NCBI RefSeq assembly: GCF_900108585.1
Contig: NZ_UESZ01000001.1
Location: 124,001 to 188,000 of the forward strand
Source of the DNA: Branchiibius hedensis
GTDB taxonomy: Bacteria; Actinomycetota; Actinomycetes; Actinomycetales; Dermatophilaceae
DNA: 64,000 nucleotides
Direction of reading: 5' to 3'
Positions 1 to 8,724 of the stretch are shown in pieces. A model generated the notes under the pieces. That model was not told the DNA's origin. It made no database searches and saw only the letters and a list, made by a program, of their open reading frames with translations. Within the stretch, counting starts at the first letter, position 1. Each line of letters opens with the position of its first letter. A program made the position numbers and the translations under genes.

Positions 1-1
1 C

Positions 2-2449
2 TGGAACGAGGACGGCATGGCGGGCGTATGCGACATCCGCCAGGAGCTGTGCCTCTCGCTGGCGCTGTGGAACGGCCGCGACCCGTTCCTGAAGGAGCGG
101 ATGTTCGGCCTCACCGGCCCCCAGGGCAACCACGGCGAGGACGTCAAAGAGTACTGGTGGTACCTCGACGGTCTGCCCAGCCATGCATTGCTGAAGTGGC
201 GCTACCACTACCCTCAGGCGCAGTTCCCCTACGAGCAACTGGTCACCGAAAACGCCCGTCGCACAAGGCAGGACCCCGAGTTCGAACTGATCGATACCGG
301 CGTCTTCGACGACGGCAGGTTCTGGATCGTCGACGTCACCTACGCCAAGGAATCACCCACCGACCTTTTCCTGCGGATCGACATCACCAACCACGGTCCG
401 GACGAAGCCACGTTGCACGTCCTGCCGACCTTCTGGTTCCGAAACACGTGGCGATGGACCGACGCCGCGCCACCGGTCCTGTCCCTGGACGGGACGACGA
501 TTGTCTCCGACCACCCGATCGCCGGCGGTTACCGGTTCGACGCAGAACCGGGATCAGATCCGCGAATCCTGTTCTGCGACAACGAGACCAACGAGGAACT
601 TCTGCACGGCAAGCCCAACCGCTCGGCGTACCCGAAGGACGGCATCAACGATCACGTCGTCTCGGGAAAGCCGACCGTCAACCCCGATCAACGGGGCACC
701 AAGTCGGCGTTCTGGTTCCAACCGACGGTGCCCGCGGGGCAGACGGTGACGCTCCGGTTGCGCCTGCACCGACCGGTGGACCAGCCGAAGATCTGGGACA
801 AATCCCTGTGCGACAAGGTGATTGCCGACCGAGTCAGCGAAGCCGACGAGTTCTACGCCGCACTTGGCCCCGACCTCGACGAGGAGCGCAGGCAGGTGCT
901 GCGCCAGGCGTCCGCGGGGCTGGTGTGGAGCAAGCAGATCTACCCCTACCGGGTCAGTCGTTGGCTGGACGGCGACCCTGCCGAACCGCCCCCGCCGCCG
1001 CAGCGCAAGACCGGTCGCAACGCCGATTGGCGGCACGTCGACGCGTTCGACATCCTGGCGATGCCCGACCCGTGGGAGTACCCCTGGTTCGCGGCGTGGG
1101 ACCTCGCCTTCCACGCGATCGCCTGGGCGCACCTGGATCCGGCGTTTGCCAAGTACCAGCTGACCGTCCTGCTGCGCGAGTGGTTCCAGCACCCCAACGG
1201 TGCGCTGCCGGCGTACGAATGGAGCTTCGACGACGTCAACCCGCCGGTGCACGCCTTCGCGGCGCTGCGCGTCTTCCTGATCGACGGCGGCACCGACCGC
1301 GCCTTCCTCGAGCGCATCTTCCAGAAGCTGCTGCTGAACTTCACCTGGTGGCTCAACCGGGAGGACCCCGGCGGGCACAACGTCTTCGGCGGCGGCTTCC
1401 TCGGGCTGGACAACATCAGCCCAGTGGACCGCTCCCACCTGCCCGACGGCGTCACCATCGAGCAGGCCGACGGCACCGCCTGGATGGCGATGTATTCGGA
1501 GAACATGCTGCTCATCGCACTGCTGCTGGCCGAGGAGAACGACGTCTACGACGACATGGTCGTCAAGTTCCTCGAGCAGTTCTTCCTGATCGCCGACGCG
1601 CTCGAGGAGGCCAACCTCTACGACCCCGACGACGGCTTCTTCTACGACCGGATCACCGACGCCGCGGGCCACCAGACGCCGATCAAGGTGCAGAGCCTGG
1701 TGGGCATGATCCCGCTGCTGGCATCGGTGTCGTTGCCGCCGGAGCAGGTGCGGCGCCTGGCGCTGCTGGAGAAGCGCACCGCCCACCGGCTCGATGACTC
1801 CGAACGGGACGCGCCCAGTCACGGTCTGGGCCGACTGCCACGAGCGGCGGGGTCTGCCGACGGTGTGCTCATCTCCCTGGTCACGCCCGACATGGCAGCG
1901 ACCGCATTGGGCCACATTTTCGATGAAGACGGGTTCCTCTCGCCCCACGGTCTGCGGTCGGTGACCAAAAGGCTGGTCACGCCGTACGTCGTGCCCGGTC
2001 TGCCCGACGCGACGATCGACTACGAGCCCGGGGAGTCCACGACGGCGATGTACGGCGGCAACTCCAACTGGCGCGGGCCGGTGTGGCTGCCGACCAACTA
2101 CCTGGTGGTGCGGGCATTGCAGCGGTACGACACGGTGCCCGGTGCTCGGATCAGCGTGGAGTACCCGACCGGATCCGGCGTACGGCGCTCGCTGGCGCAG
2201 ATCGCCGCCGACCTGGCTGACCGCCTGGTCGGGATTTGGCTACCCGCCCCGGACGGGCGACGGGCGGTCTGGGGCGCCGACCCACGGCTGGCCGACGACC
2301 CCGCGTGGCGCGACAACCTGATGTTCTTCGAGTACTTTCACGGCGACACAGCCAAAGGCCTGGGTGCCAGCCACCAGACCGGATGGACCGCACTGGTGGT
2401 CGATCTGCTTCTTGACCCGCCGGGTGGAACCCAGGCGACACATGCGTAG
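2..2449 (+). CDS. MGH1-like glycoside hydrolase (5' end outside window)
   Basis: The reading frame is open from base 2 (WNEDGMAG...), so the gene begins upstream of the window and the internal ATG at 17 is unlikely to be the real start. About 815 residues remain. The sequence resembles the actinobacterial glucosidase / mannosylglycerate-hydrolase-like (MGH1, GH63-related) proteins: an N-terminal beta-rich part with GNHGEDVKEYWWYLD, then an alpha/alpha-barrel-type region with WYPWFAAWD-like segments and a late GGNSNWRGPVWLPTNY segment typical of the family. It probably hydrolyses an alpha-glucoside in the cytosol, as no signal peptide region is visible, but the true N-terminus is missing. The substrate cannot be told from sequence. 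Confidence 0.85.
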   Translation, partial: WNEDGMAGVCDIRQELCLSLALWNGRDPFLKERMFGLTGPQGNHGEDVKEYWWYLDGLPSHALLKWRYHYPQAQFPYEQLVTENARRTRQDPEFELIDTGVFDDGRFWIVDVTYAKESPTDLFLRIDITNHGPDEATLHVLPTFWFRNTWRWTDAAPPVLSLDGTTIVSDHPIAGGYRFDAEPGSDPRILFCDNETNEELLHGKPNRSAYPKDGINDHVVSGKPTVNPDQRGTKSAFWFQPTVPAGQTVTLRLRLHRPVDQPKIWDKSLCDKVIADRVSEADEFYAALGPDLDEERRQVLRQASAGLVWSKQIYPYRVSRWLDGDPAEPPPPPQRKTGRNADWRHVDAFDILAMPDPWEYPWFAAWDLAFHAIAWAHLDPAFAKYQLTVLLREWFQHPNGALPAYEWSFDDVNPPVHAFAALRVFLIDGGTDRAFLERIFQKLLLNFTWWLNREDPGGHNVFGGGFLGLDNISPVDRSHLPDGVTIEQADGTAWMAMYSENMLLIALLLAEENDVYDDMVVKFLEQFFLIADALEEANLYDPDDGFFYDRITDAAGHQTPIKVQSLVGMIPLLASVSLPPEQVRRLALLEKRTAHRLDDSERDAPSHGLGRLPRAAGSADGVLISLVTPDMAATALGHIFDEDGFLSPHGLRSVTKRLVTPYVVPGLPDATIDYEPGESTTAMYGGNSNWRGPVWLPTNYLVVRALQRYDTVPGARISVEYPTGSGVRRSLAQIAADLADRLVGIWLPAPDGRRAVWGADPRLADDPAWRDNLMFFEYFHGDTAKGLGASHQTGWTALVVDLLLDPPGGTQATHA

Positions 2450-2456
2450 CCCGGGC

Positions 2457-2462
2457 TAGGCT
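2457..2462 (+). promoter_or_regulatory. Leaderless -10 box for the membrane protein at 2470
   Basis: TAGGCT lies 7 nt before the ATG at 2470. A TANNNT hexamer 6-8 nt before a start codon is the usual actinobacterial leaderless arrangement. No Shine-Dalgarno sequence lies between the box and the ATG. Inferred. Confidence 0.5.
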
Positions 2463-2469
2463 CCCGAGC

Positions 2470-3150
2470 ATGCAACCCAAACGTCGTGGCCTGTGGCTGA
2501 CCATCATCGGGGCGATCATCATGCTCCCGGTCGCCTTCGGGATCTTCCTGGCCGGAACGGTGCTCGGCGTCAAGAACCTGGCCCATCTGGTCGACGAAGC
2601 ACCGGTCGTGACGGCGGGTTCGACGCACGACTTCGCAGCCGACACCACGGTCGCCATGTTCGGTGACTCGACCGGCTCGTCCTGCACGGTCACCGATCCC
2701 TCGGGCAGCACGGTGACCGTCGAGAACTCCACGAGTGGCTCGGTGAGCGAGGGTGACACCACGTTCAACCTGCTCGGCTCGTTCACAACGAGCGCTGCCG
2801 GTGCCTACCAGATCGACTGCGGCTCCGGCGTGGACGTCAAGGTGCTCAGCGGCAAGGACGCCGCCGACGTCAGCAAGAAGCTGCTGATGCCGATCTTCGT
2901 CGGTTTCGGCGGGGCCGCCTTGGCGGGTCTGATCGGTCTGGCGATGCTGATCACCGGCATCGTGAAGTTGGTGCGATCCAACCGCGAGCGCACCGCCTGG
3001 AGCCAGCAGCAGGCGTACGCCGGTGGGTACGGCGCCGCCCCGGCCGGGTATCCGTATGGCCAGCAGGGTTATCCCCAGCAACCCTCGCCGTACGAGCAGC
3101 AGCCCCCGCCGCCGCAGAACCCGGGCCAGCAGCCGCCGAACCCCCAGTGA
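2470..3150 (+). CDS. Two-pass membrane protein with Pro/Gln/Tyr-rich tail
   Basis: A 226-residue protein of unknown function. A hydrophobic segment at about residues 9-33 is followed by a Ser/Thr/Val-rich domain (about 40-135) that would sit outside the membrane. A second hydrophobic segment spans about 140-168. A cytoplasmic tail from about 180 is rich in Gly, Tyr, Pro and Gln (YGQQGYPQQPSPYEQQPPPP). This tail type is common in actinobacterial small membrane proteins. The start is supported by a TAGGCT box 7 nt upstream. The stop overlaps the next gene's GTG by 4 nt, so the two are probably cotranscribed. No function is proposed. Confidence 0.75.
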   Translation: MQPKRRGLWLTIIGAIIMLPVAFGIFLAGTVLGVKNLAHLVDEAPVVTAGSTHDFAADTTVAMFGDSTGSSCTVTDPSGSTVTVENSTSGSVSEGDTTFNLLGSFTTSAAGAYQIDCGSGVDVKVLSGKDAADVSKKLLMPIFVGFGGAALAGLIGLAMLITGIVKLVRSNRERTAWSQQQAYAGGYGAAPAGYPYGQQGYPQQPSPYEQQPPPPQNPGQQPPNPQ

Positions 3151-3767
3151 ACCTCGTCGTCGGGTTCGACCTGGACATGACGCTGGTCGACTCCCGGGCC
3201 GGCATCGTCACCTGCATGCAGCGCACGTTGGCCGATCGCGGCGTGGATGCCACCGACGAACAGTTGTGGCCGCTGATCGGTGCACCCTTGGCAGACAACC
3301 TGGCGCAATTCCTGCCCGCCGAGCAGGTGCCGGACGCCGTTGAGCACTACCGCTCGATGTATCCGGCGGTGGCTGTCCCGATGACCACAGCGCTACCCGG
3401 CGCGCACGAGGCATTCGCCGCGATCCGCGAGTACGACGGCCGCCCGATGGTGGTCAGCGCGAAGTACGAGCCCGCCGTGCACGCCGTCCTGGATCAGGTC
3501 GAGCTCCGGCCCGACATCGTGGTCGGAGACGCCTTCGGCGCCGGAAAGGCGATCCCGATCCGGGAGCACCGCGCCACGATCTTCGTGGGCGACCACGAGG
3601 GGGACATGGCCGGCGCGGTCGCCGGGGGCGCCTACCCGCTGGGGGTGCTCACCGGACCTCACGATGAGGCGAGGCTTCGGGCGGCGGGTGCGCAGTCCGT
3701 CGTACCCGGTCTGCGCAGTTTCGGCCCGTGGCTTAACGATTATCTGTCCGGCCCGCCCGCGCGTTAG
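3147..3767 (+). CDS. HAD-superfamily phosphatase
   Basis: A 206-residue haloacid-dehalogenase-type hydrolase. Motif I is FDLDMTLVDSR at residues 7-17, where the first Asp would be the nucleophile and the second the acid/base. A Ser in MVVSAK fits motif II, and a lysine-bearing GAGKA plus VGDHEGDMAGA fits motifs III and IV. The cap lies between motif I and motif II, as in the phosphoglycolate-phosphatase-like subfamily. The GTG start overlaps the previous stop (GTGA), which implies translational coupling. It is a soluble enzyme. The substrate is not determinable. Confidence 0.85.
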   Translation: MNLVVGFDLDMTLVDSRAGIVTCMQRTLADRGVDATDEQLWPLIGAPLADNLAQFLPAEQVPDAVEHYRSMYPAVAVPMTTALPGAHEAFAAIREYDGRPMVVSAKYEPAVHAVLDQVELRPDIVVGDAFGAGKAIPIREHRATIFVGDHEGDMAGAVAGGAYPLGVLTGPHDEARLRAAGAQSVVPGLRSFGPWLNDYLSGPPAR

Positions 3768-3778
3768 CCTTAAGGACC

Positions 3779-3796
3779 GGCACGTTTCGGCGTGCC
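3779..3796 (+). other. Hairpin in the cold-shock gene leader
   Basis: GGCACG and CGTGCC form a perfect 6-bp stem around a 6-nt loop, between the HAD gene and the cold-shock gene. A second short stem, CGGG/CCCG, follows near 3811-3824. The pair could structure the cold-shock mRNA leader or end transcription of the upstream genes. There is no U-tract, so a leader structure is the milder guess. Confidence 0.3.
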
Positions 3797-3846
3797 CTCA
3801 TGACGTTCGGGTGAGAGCCCGGTTACCCAGCACAACGAGGTGGACA

Positions 3847-4230
3847 GTGCCTTCCGGCAAGGTGAAGTTCTTCGATTCCGACAAGGGATTCGGTTTCGTG
3901 TCCGGCGACGACGGCCAGGACGTGTTCCTTCCCTCCAGTGCGCTGCCCACCGGCACCACGGCGCTCAAGAGCGGGACGCGGATCGAGTACTCCGTGGCCG
4001 AGGGCCGACGTGGCGCCCAGGCGCTCAGCGTCACCTTGACCGAGCCGACGGTGTCGCTGGCGGCCCGCAGCCGTAAGCCCGCCGACGATATGGCAGTCAT
4101 CGTCGAGGACCTGATCAAGTTGCTCGACAACGTGGGCGGCAGCCTGCGCCGCGGGCGCTACCCCGACAAGGGCCAGGCTGGCAAGGTGGCCGCGGTCATG
4201 CGCGCCGTTGCGGACGATCTGGACGCCTGA
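3847..4230 (+). CDS. Cold-shock domain protein with C-terminal extension
   Basis: A 127-residue protein. Residues 1-65 form a cold-shock (OB-fold) domain starting PSGKVKFFDSDKGFGFV, with the RNP1-like KGFGFV motif; RNP2 is represented by QDVFLP. The last 60 residues (DDMAVIVEDLIKLLDNVGG...) are an alpha-helical extension seen in actinobacterial long Csp proteins next to DUF3027. It likely binds single-stranded RNA or DNA. GTG at 3847 is chosen because the cold-shock domain begins there and AGGTGG precedes it; the frame stays open upstream but the extra residues are not Csp-like. It lies 2 nt before the DUF3027 gene, so an operon is likely. Confidence 0.9.
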   Translation: MPSGKVKFFDSDKGFGFVSGDDGQDVFLPSSALPTGTTALKSGTRIEYSVAEGRRGAQALSVTLTEPTVSLAARSRKPADDMAVIVEDLIKLLDNVGGSLRRGRYPDKGQAGKVAAVMRAVADDLDA

Positions 4231-4232
4231 TC

Positions 4233-5030
4233 ATGACTGTCGACGTGCGCGAGAAGCCGAAGCGGGCCAAGGCCGAGAAGGCCGACAAGGTCTTGCTCGA
4301 CGCGGCCGATCTGGCCAAGACCGCGCTGCTCGACATCACCCCGGCTGACACCATCGGGGAGCACCAGGGCGCCGAGATGGTCGGCGAACGGCTGGCGATG
4401 CACCACTTCGCGTACACCGCCAAGGGATACACCGGCTGGCACTGGGCGGTTTCGGTCGCCCGGGCGCCGCGACAGAAGTTCGCGACGGTGTGCGAGGTCA
4501 ACCTGTTGCCCGGGTCGGGCGCCATCCTCACCCCCGATTGGGTCCCGTACGCCGAGCGGTTGCGTCCCGGTGACATCGGCGCCGGGGACGTCACGCCGTA
4601 CGTCGAGGACGACCCCAACCTGGAATTCGGTTTCGAGGCCAGCGGCGACGAAGAGGTCGACGAGATGGCTCTCTTCGAACTGGGTCTTGGGCGGCCACGG
4701 GTTCTGTCCCGGGAGGGTCGCCAGGCGGCCGCCCAGCGGTGGTACGACGGTTCGCACGGTCCGCGCAGCGCGGTCGCCGTCGAGGCACCAGCGCACTGCA
4801 CGACGTGTGGCTACTTCCTGCCGATGCCGGGTGCTCTGCGTCAGGTCTTCGGTGTGTGCGCCAACGAATGGTCGCCGTCCGACGGTTCAGTCGTCTCCCT
4901 TGACCACGGCTGCGGTGCGCACAGTGAGGTCGACGTCGTCGCCCGCGAGCCCGAGCAGGTCGACCCACCCCGGCTGGACGACTTCGAGATCGAGGTCGAG
5001 TCGAGCGTCGCCGATCCCGTCGAGGCTTAA
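4233..5030 (+). CDS. DUF3027 family protein
   Basis: A 265-residue actinobacterial protein of the DUF3027 type, which is typically found beside a cold-shock gene, as here. It begins with a Lys/Glu-rich stretch, then a conserved block with AMHHFAYTAKGYTGWHW. A C-terminal part holds several cysteines (CTTCGYFLPM, GVCANEW, DHGCGAHS), which could bind a metal. No enzymatic motif is recognised. It ends 4 nt inside the convergent zwf gene. The function is unknown. Confidence 0.85.
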   Translation: MTVDVREKPKRAKAEKADKVLLDAADLAKTALLDITPADTIGEHQGAEMVGERLAMHHFAYTAKGYTGWHWAVSVARAPRQKFATVCEVNLLPGSGAILTPDWVPYAERLRPGDIGAGDVTPYVEDDPNLEFGFEASGDEEVDEMALFELGLGRPRVLSREGRQAAAQRWYDGSHGPRSAVAVEAPAHCTTCGYFLPMPGALRQVFGVCANEWSPSDGSVVSLDHGCGAHSEVDVVAREPEQVDPPRLDDFEIEVESSVADPVEA

Positions 5031-6448
5031 GCGCGCCACTTGCGCTCGAACGGCAACCGCCAGGCGCGGGGTGCCACCAATTGGTGGATCTGGTTCGGTC
5101 CCCACGATCCGCCGGAATACGGGCGCACTGGCGGCGGATTGTCCAGCAGCGGTTGGCTCAGGGCCCACACCCGCTCGATGCCCTCGGCGCTGGTGAACAA
5201 CGTGTGGTCACCGCGGACCGCGTCATAGATCAACCGCTCGTACGCCTCCAGCACCGAACCAGACCAGTGCGTGTCCGAGGTGCTGAACTGCATCGACAAC
5301 TTGTCCAACCGGAAACCCGGCCCGGGACGTTTTCCGTAGAACGACAGGGACAGTTTCGACTGATCGGCCAGGTCGAAGGTCAGGTGGTCCGGGCCGTGCT
5401 CGCCGACGCCGGAGCCGGCGGGGAACATCGACTTCGGCGGTTCCCGGAACGCAATGGAGATGATCCGCTGTCCCTCGGCGAGCTTCTTGCCGGTCCGCAG
5501 ATAGAAGGGAACTCCCGCCCAGCGCCAGTTGTCGATCCGGCAACGCAGCGCGATGAACGTCTCTGTCTCCGACTCGGGGTTGACCCCGGGCTCGTCGCGG
5601 TAGCCGACGTACTGACCGCGCACGACGTCGCTGGGCAGGATCGGCAGCATCGAGCGGAAGACCTTGTTCTTCTCCTCGGTGATGGCACCGGGTTCCAACT
5701 CGGTCGGCGGCTCCATCGCAGTGAAGGCCAGGACTTGGAACAGGTGGGTGACGACCATGTCGCGGTAGGCGCCGGTGTTCTCGTAGAACGCCGCCCGACC
5801 CTCCAAGCCAAGGGCTTCGGGTACGTCGATCTGGATGTGCTCGATGAAGTTGCGGTGCCAGATGGGTTCGAACAGACCGTTGGCGAACCGGAACGCCAGG
5901 ATGTTCAGGGCCGCTTCCTTGCCCAGGAAGTGGTCGATCCGGAAGACCTGCTCCTCGGCGAAAACCTCGTGGACTGCTGCGTTGAGCGACTTGGCAGAGG
6001 CCAGGTCCGTGCCGAACGGCTTCTCCATGATCACCCGGGACCGCTCGACCAGGTTGGCGGCTGCGATCATCTCGATGACGTTCAGGGCGGCTTTCGGCGG
6101 CACGCTGAGGTAGTGCAATCGCCGGGGTATCTCGGTGAACTCGGCTTCCGCCTCGTCGACAGTGCGCTTCAGCCCGTCCGGCCCGTCCTGGCTGCGCACG
6201 AAGTAGAGCCGCTTGGCGAAGTCCTCCCACACGGCGTCGTCCGGGTTGTGCGAGGAGAACTCGGCGATCGCCGTCGCGGCGAACTCCACGAAGCTGTCCC
6301 GGGTGTAGTCCTCCATCGAGCTGCCGACGACGCGCAGGTCGTTCAGCAGGCCGGTCTGGAACAGGTGCAGCAGACCGGGCAGCAGTTTTCGGCGCGACAG
6401 GTCACCGGTCGCGCCGAACAGGATGATCGTGGTGGGCCGTTCCGCCAT
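5027..6448 (-). CDS. zwf: Glucose-6-phosphate dehydrogenase
   Basis: A 473-residue enzyme that oxidises glucose 6-phosphate to 6-phosphogluconolactone with NADP+, the entry step of the pentose phosphate pathway. The N-terminal nucleotide-binding loop FGATGDLSRRK is at about residues 11-21. The active-site signature RIDHFLGKE is at 170-178, and EKPFG at 142-146. It is slightly shorter than the common 490-510 residues, and both ends look intact. It is convergent with DUF3027 (4-nt overlap) and stands as a single gene. It is not next to tal, tkt or opcA inside this window. Confidence 0.95.
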   Translation of the reverse strand: MAERPTTIILFGATGDLSRRKLLPGLLHLFQTGLLNDLRVVGSSMEDYTRDSFVEFAATAIAEFSSHNPDDAVWEDFAKRLYFVRSQDGPDGLKRTVDEAEAEFTEIPRRLHYLSVPPKAALNVIEMIAAANLVERSRVIMEKPFGTDLASAKSLNAAVHEVFAEEQVFRIDHFLGKEAALNILAFRFANGLFEPIWHRNFIEHIQIDVPEALGLEGRAAFYENTGAYRDMVVTHLFQVLAFTAMEPPTELEPGAITEEKNKVFRSMLPILPSDVVRGQYVGYRDEPGVNPESETETFIALRCRIDNWRWAGVPFYLRTGKKLAEGQRIISIAFREPPKSMFPAGSGVGEHGPDHLTFDLADQSKLSLSFYGKRPGPGFRLDKLSMQFSTSDTHWSGSVLEAYERLIYDAVRGDHTLFTSAEGIERVWALSQPLLDNPPPVRPYSGGSWGPNQIHQLVAPRAWRLPFERKWRA

Positions 6449-6526
6449 GGATCAAGGGTCCTGGCTAGGAGCGCGGACGGGAAGACCTGCTGTGAAAACG
6501 TCAGGTTACGAATTTGGCGCAGCCCA

Positions 6527-6709
6527 CTAGAACGGTGGAGTGCCGCCGAAGGAGGTGCCGTTCTGCCGCTGCCGGTCCATATGGGACCGGGCCACCTGCA
6601 GGTCGGTGTTGGGGTCTCCTGAGCCGTCGTAACGGCTGCGCCGGCCGGTGACCAGGACGATTCCCATCATGACGGCCAGCAAGGCGATAACTGCGATGAG
6701 CACGGCCAT
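6527..6709 (-). CDS. Small single-pass membrane protein
   Basis: A 60-residue protein with one hydrophobic segment at residues 2-22 (LIAVIALLAVMMGIVL), then a basic and polar tail that ends GGTPPF. The ATG is preceded by AAAGGAAG at a good distance, which supports it as a real gene. It lies 18 nt downstream of the DUF2530 gene on the same strand, so the two are probably cotranscribed. No family is recognised. Confidence 0.6.
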   Translation of the reverse strand: MAVLIAVIALLAVMMGIVLVTGRRSRYDGSGDPNTDLQVARSHMDRQRQNGTSFGGTPPF

Positions 6710-6727
6710 GGCGACTTCCTTTCGAGG

Positions 6728-6991
6728 TCAGCGCGATGCTGACGATCCAAAGTCAACACCTTGCGCATTGCCACGTCCAGCAGCCAGATAGGCCCACGCG
6801 ACGAAGCCGAGGATGAACCCGGTCAGCGCGATCCACGGCCAGTCCTTCTTGTCGCCGGTGTGCAGTGCCGGGACGAGCCAGGTGATGACGAAAGCCACTG
6901 CCCAACAAGCGATTCCGACCAGCAGCACCTTCTTGGTGTCGACGCGGACGGGAGGGGGCGGCGTACGTTGGAAGATCGGGTCGTCGCTCAC
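6728..6991 (-). CDS. DUF2530-like two-pass membrane protein
   Basis: An 87-residue protein with a proline-rich N-terminus (PPPPVRVDTKKV) followed by two hydrophobic segments, about residues 22-42 and 51-70. The pattern of P-rich start, V-T/D-K-V and two helices with a Trp between fits DUF2530 of actinobacteria; this is recognition from memory, not a profile match. The GTG start is set by a TAAACT box 6 nt upstream that overlaps the stop codon of the XPB gene. It may therefore have its own leaderless promoter. Confidence 0.65.
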   Translation of the reverse strand: MSDDPIFQRTPPPPVRVDTKKVLLVGIACWAVAFVITWLVPALHTGDKKDWPWIALTGFILGFVAWAYLAAGRGNAQGVDFGSSASR

Positions 6992-6997
6992 AGGGCG

Positions 6998-7003
6998 AGT
7001 TTA
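6998..7003 (-). promoter_or_regulatory. Leaderless -10 box for the DUF2530-like gene
   Basis: TAAACT on the minus strand ends 6 nt before the GTG at 6991 and shares its first bases with the TAA stop of the XPB gene. No Shine-Dalgarno sequence lies between. Inferred from the TANNNT spacing rule. Confidence 0.45.
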
Positions 7004-8647
7004 AGCCAGCGCCGGCAGGTCGTCGGCGTCGACGATCCGGTAGGCGTAACCCTGCTCGGCCAGGAACCGCTGGCGGTGGGCGGCGAACTCGGCGTCGACG
7101 GTGTCGCGGGCGACGACCGTGTAGAAGTGCGCGGTCCGCCCGTCGCCCTTGGGACGCAGCACCCGGCCAAGACGCTGGGCCTCCTCCTGGCGGGAGCCGA
7201 ATGTGCCCGACACCTGGATGGCCACACTCGCCTCGGGCAGGTCGATCGAGAAGTTCGCCACCTTGCTGACCACGAGCAGCGAGATCTCCCCGTCCCGGAA
7301 CTGCTGGAAGAGCTTCTGCCGTTGGCCGACCGGCGTCTCACCGGTGATCAGGTCGGCGTTCAGACGCCCGGCCAGGGTCTCCAACTGGTCGAGGTATTGC
7401 CCGATCACCAGGGTCGGCTCACCGCGGTGCTGCTCGACCAGTTGCTCGACCACGCGGTCCTTGGCGGGGGCGCAGGACGCGAAGCGGTAACGCTCCTCAG
7501 GCTCGGTCGTGGCGTACGCCAGCCGATCCGACTCCGACAGGGTCACCCGCACCTCGACGCAATCGGCCGGGGCGATGTAGCCCTGGGCTTCGATGTCCTT
7601 CCACGGCGCGTCGTAGCGCTTCGGGCCGATCAGGCTGAACACGTCCGACTCCCGGCCGTCCTCGCGCACCAACGTCGCGGTCAGACCCAGCCGGCGGCGG
7701 GCCTGCAGGTCCGCGGTCATCCGGAAGATCGGCGCGGGCAGCAGGTGCACCTCGTCGTAGACGACCAGGCCCCAGTCGCGCGCGTCGAGCAGCTCGAGGT
7801 GCGGGAAGACGCCCTTTCGCTTGTGGGTGAGCACCTGGTAGGTCGCGATGGTCACCGGGCGGATGTCCTTGCGGGCCCCGCTGTACTCGCCGATCTCCTC
7901 CTCGGTCAGGGAGGTTCGTTTGAGCAACTCGTCACGCCACTGCCGGGCCGACACCGTATTGGTCACCAGGATCAGCGTGGTCGCGCCGGCCTTGGCCATC
8001 GCGCCGGCGCCAACGATGGTTTTTCCTGCGCCACAAGGCAGTACGACGACACCCGAGCCGCCGTGCCAGAACCCGTCGACCGCCTGCTCCTGGTACGGGC
8101 GCAGGTCCCAGCCCTCGGTCCGCAAGCTGATTGCGTGGGCCTCGCCATCGACGTACCCCGCCTCGTCCTCGGCCGGCCAACCCACCTTGATCAGCTGCTG
8201 TTTGATCGCGCCGCGCTCGGAGGGGTGCACCAGGACGCGGTCGTCGGCGATCCGCTCGCCCACCAGCGGGGTGATCTTCTTGTGCCGCAGGATCTCCTCC
8301 AGCACCGCCCGATCAGTGGAGATGAGCATCAACCGGCCGTCGTCGTCCTTGACCAGCCGCAACCGGCCGTAGCGGTCCATCGTCTCGGCGATGTCGATCA
8401 GCAACGCGTTGGGCACCGGGTAACGGCTGTACGTGATCAGCGTGTGCACGACGGTCTCGGCGTCATGGCCGGCCGCCCGGGCGTTCCACAGGCCGAGCGG
8501 CGTGATCCGGTAGGTGTGCATGTGCTCCGGAGCGCGCTCCAACTCCGCGAACGGTGCGATCGCCCGACGAGCGTCACCGGCCTGGGGGTGATCGACCTCC
8601 AACAGCACGGTCTTGTCGCTCTGGACGATCAGCGGTCCGTCGGTCAT
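7001..8647 (-). CDS. DNA repair helicase XPB (ERCC3-like)
   Basis: A 548-residue superfamily 2 helicase of the bacterial XPB type. An N-terminal damage-recognition-like domain (about residues 1-180) precedes the two RecA-like folds. Walker A PCGAGKT lies near residue 207 and the DEVH box (VVYDEVHLLPA) near 297. Motif VI appears as EAQRLGRVLRPKGDG near the C-terminus. It probably unwinds DNA in nucleotide excision repair or transcription-coupled repair. The start at 8647 is preferred over one eight codons upstream because GGAAGG sits 7 nt before it. In mycobacteria the same helicase sits beside a homologue of the gene at 10687-12858; here an M13 peptidase lies between them. Confidence 0.92.
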   Translation of the reverse strand: MTDGPLIVQSDKTVLLEVDHPQAGDARRAIAPFAELERAPEHMHTYRITPLGLWNARAAGHDAETVVHTLITYSRYPVPNALLIDIAETMDRYGRLRLVKDDDGRLMLISTDRAVLEEILRHKKITPLVGERIADDRVLVHPSERGAIKQQLIKVGWPAEDEAGYVDGEAHAISLRTEGWDLRPYQEQAVDGFWHGGSGVVVLPCGAGKTIVGAGAMAKAGATTLILVTNTVSARQWRDELLKRTSLTEEEIGEYSGARKDIRPVTIATYQVLTHKRKGVFPHLELLDARDWGLVVYDEVHLLPAPIFRMTADLQARRRLGLTATLVREDGRESDVFSLIGPKRYDAPWKDIEAQGYIAPADCVEVRVTLSESDRLAYATTEPEERYRFASCAPAKDRVVEQLVEQHRGEPTLVIGQYLDQLETLAGRLNADLITGETPVGQRQKLFQQFRDGEISLLVVSKVANFSIDLPEASVAIQVSGTFGSRQEEAQRLGRVLRPKGDGRTAHFYTVVARDTVDAEFAAHRQRFLAEQGYAYRIVDADDLPALA

Positions 8648-8711
8648 GGGTGTCCTTCCGGGAGGGTGCAACCTATCGAACGTCGATGAACCCCGATTCT
8701 CTTCCCGTGTT

Positions 8712-8717
8712 TAATCT
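8712..8717 (+). promoter_or_regulatory. Leaderless -10 box for the M13 peptidase
   Basis: TAATCT ends 7 nt before the ATG at 8725, and there is no Shine-Dalgarno sequence in between. It argues for the 8725 start over the in-frame ATG at 8686. Inferred. Confidence 0.5.
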
Positions 8718-8724
8718 GGTGACT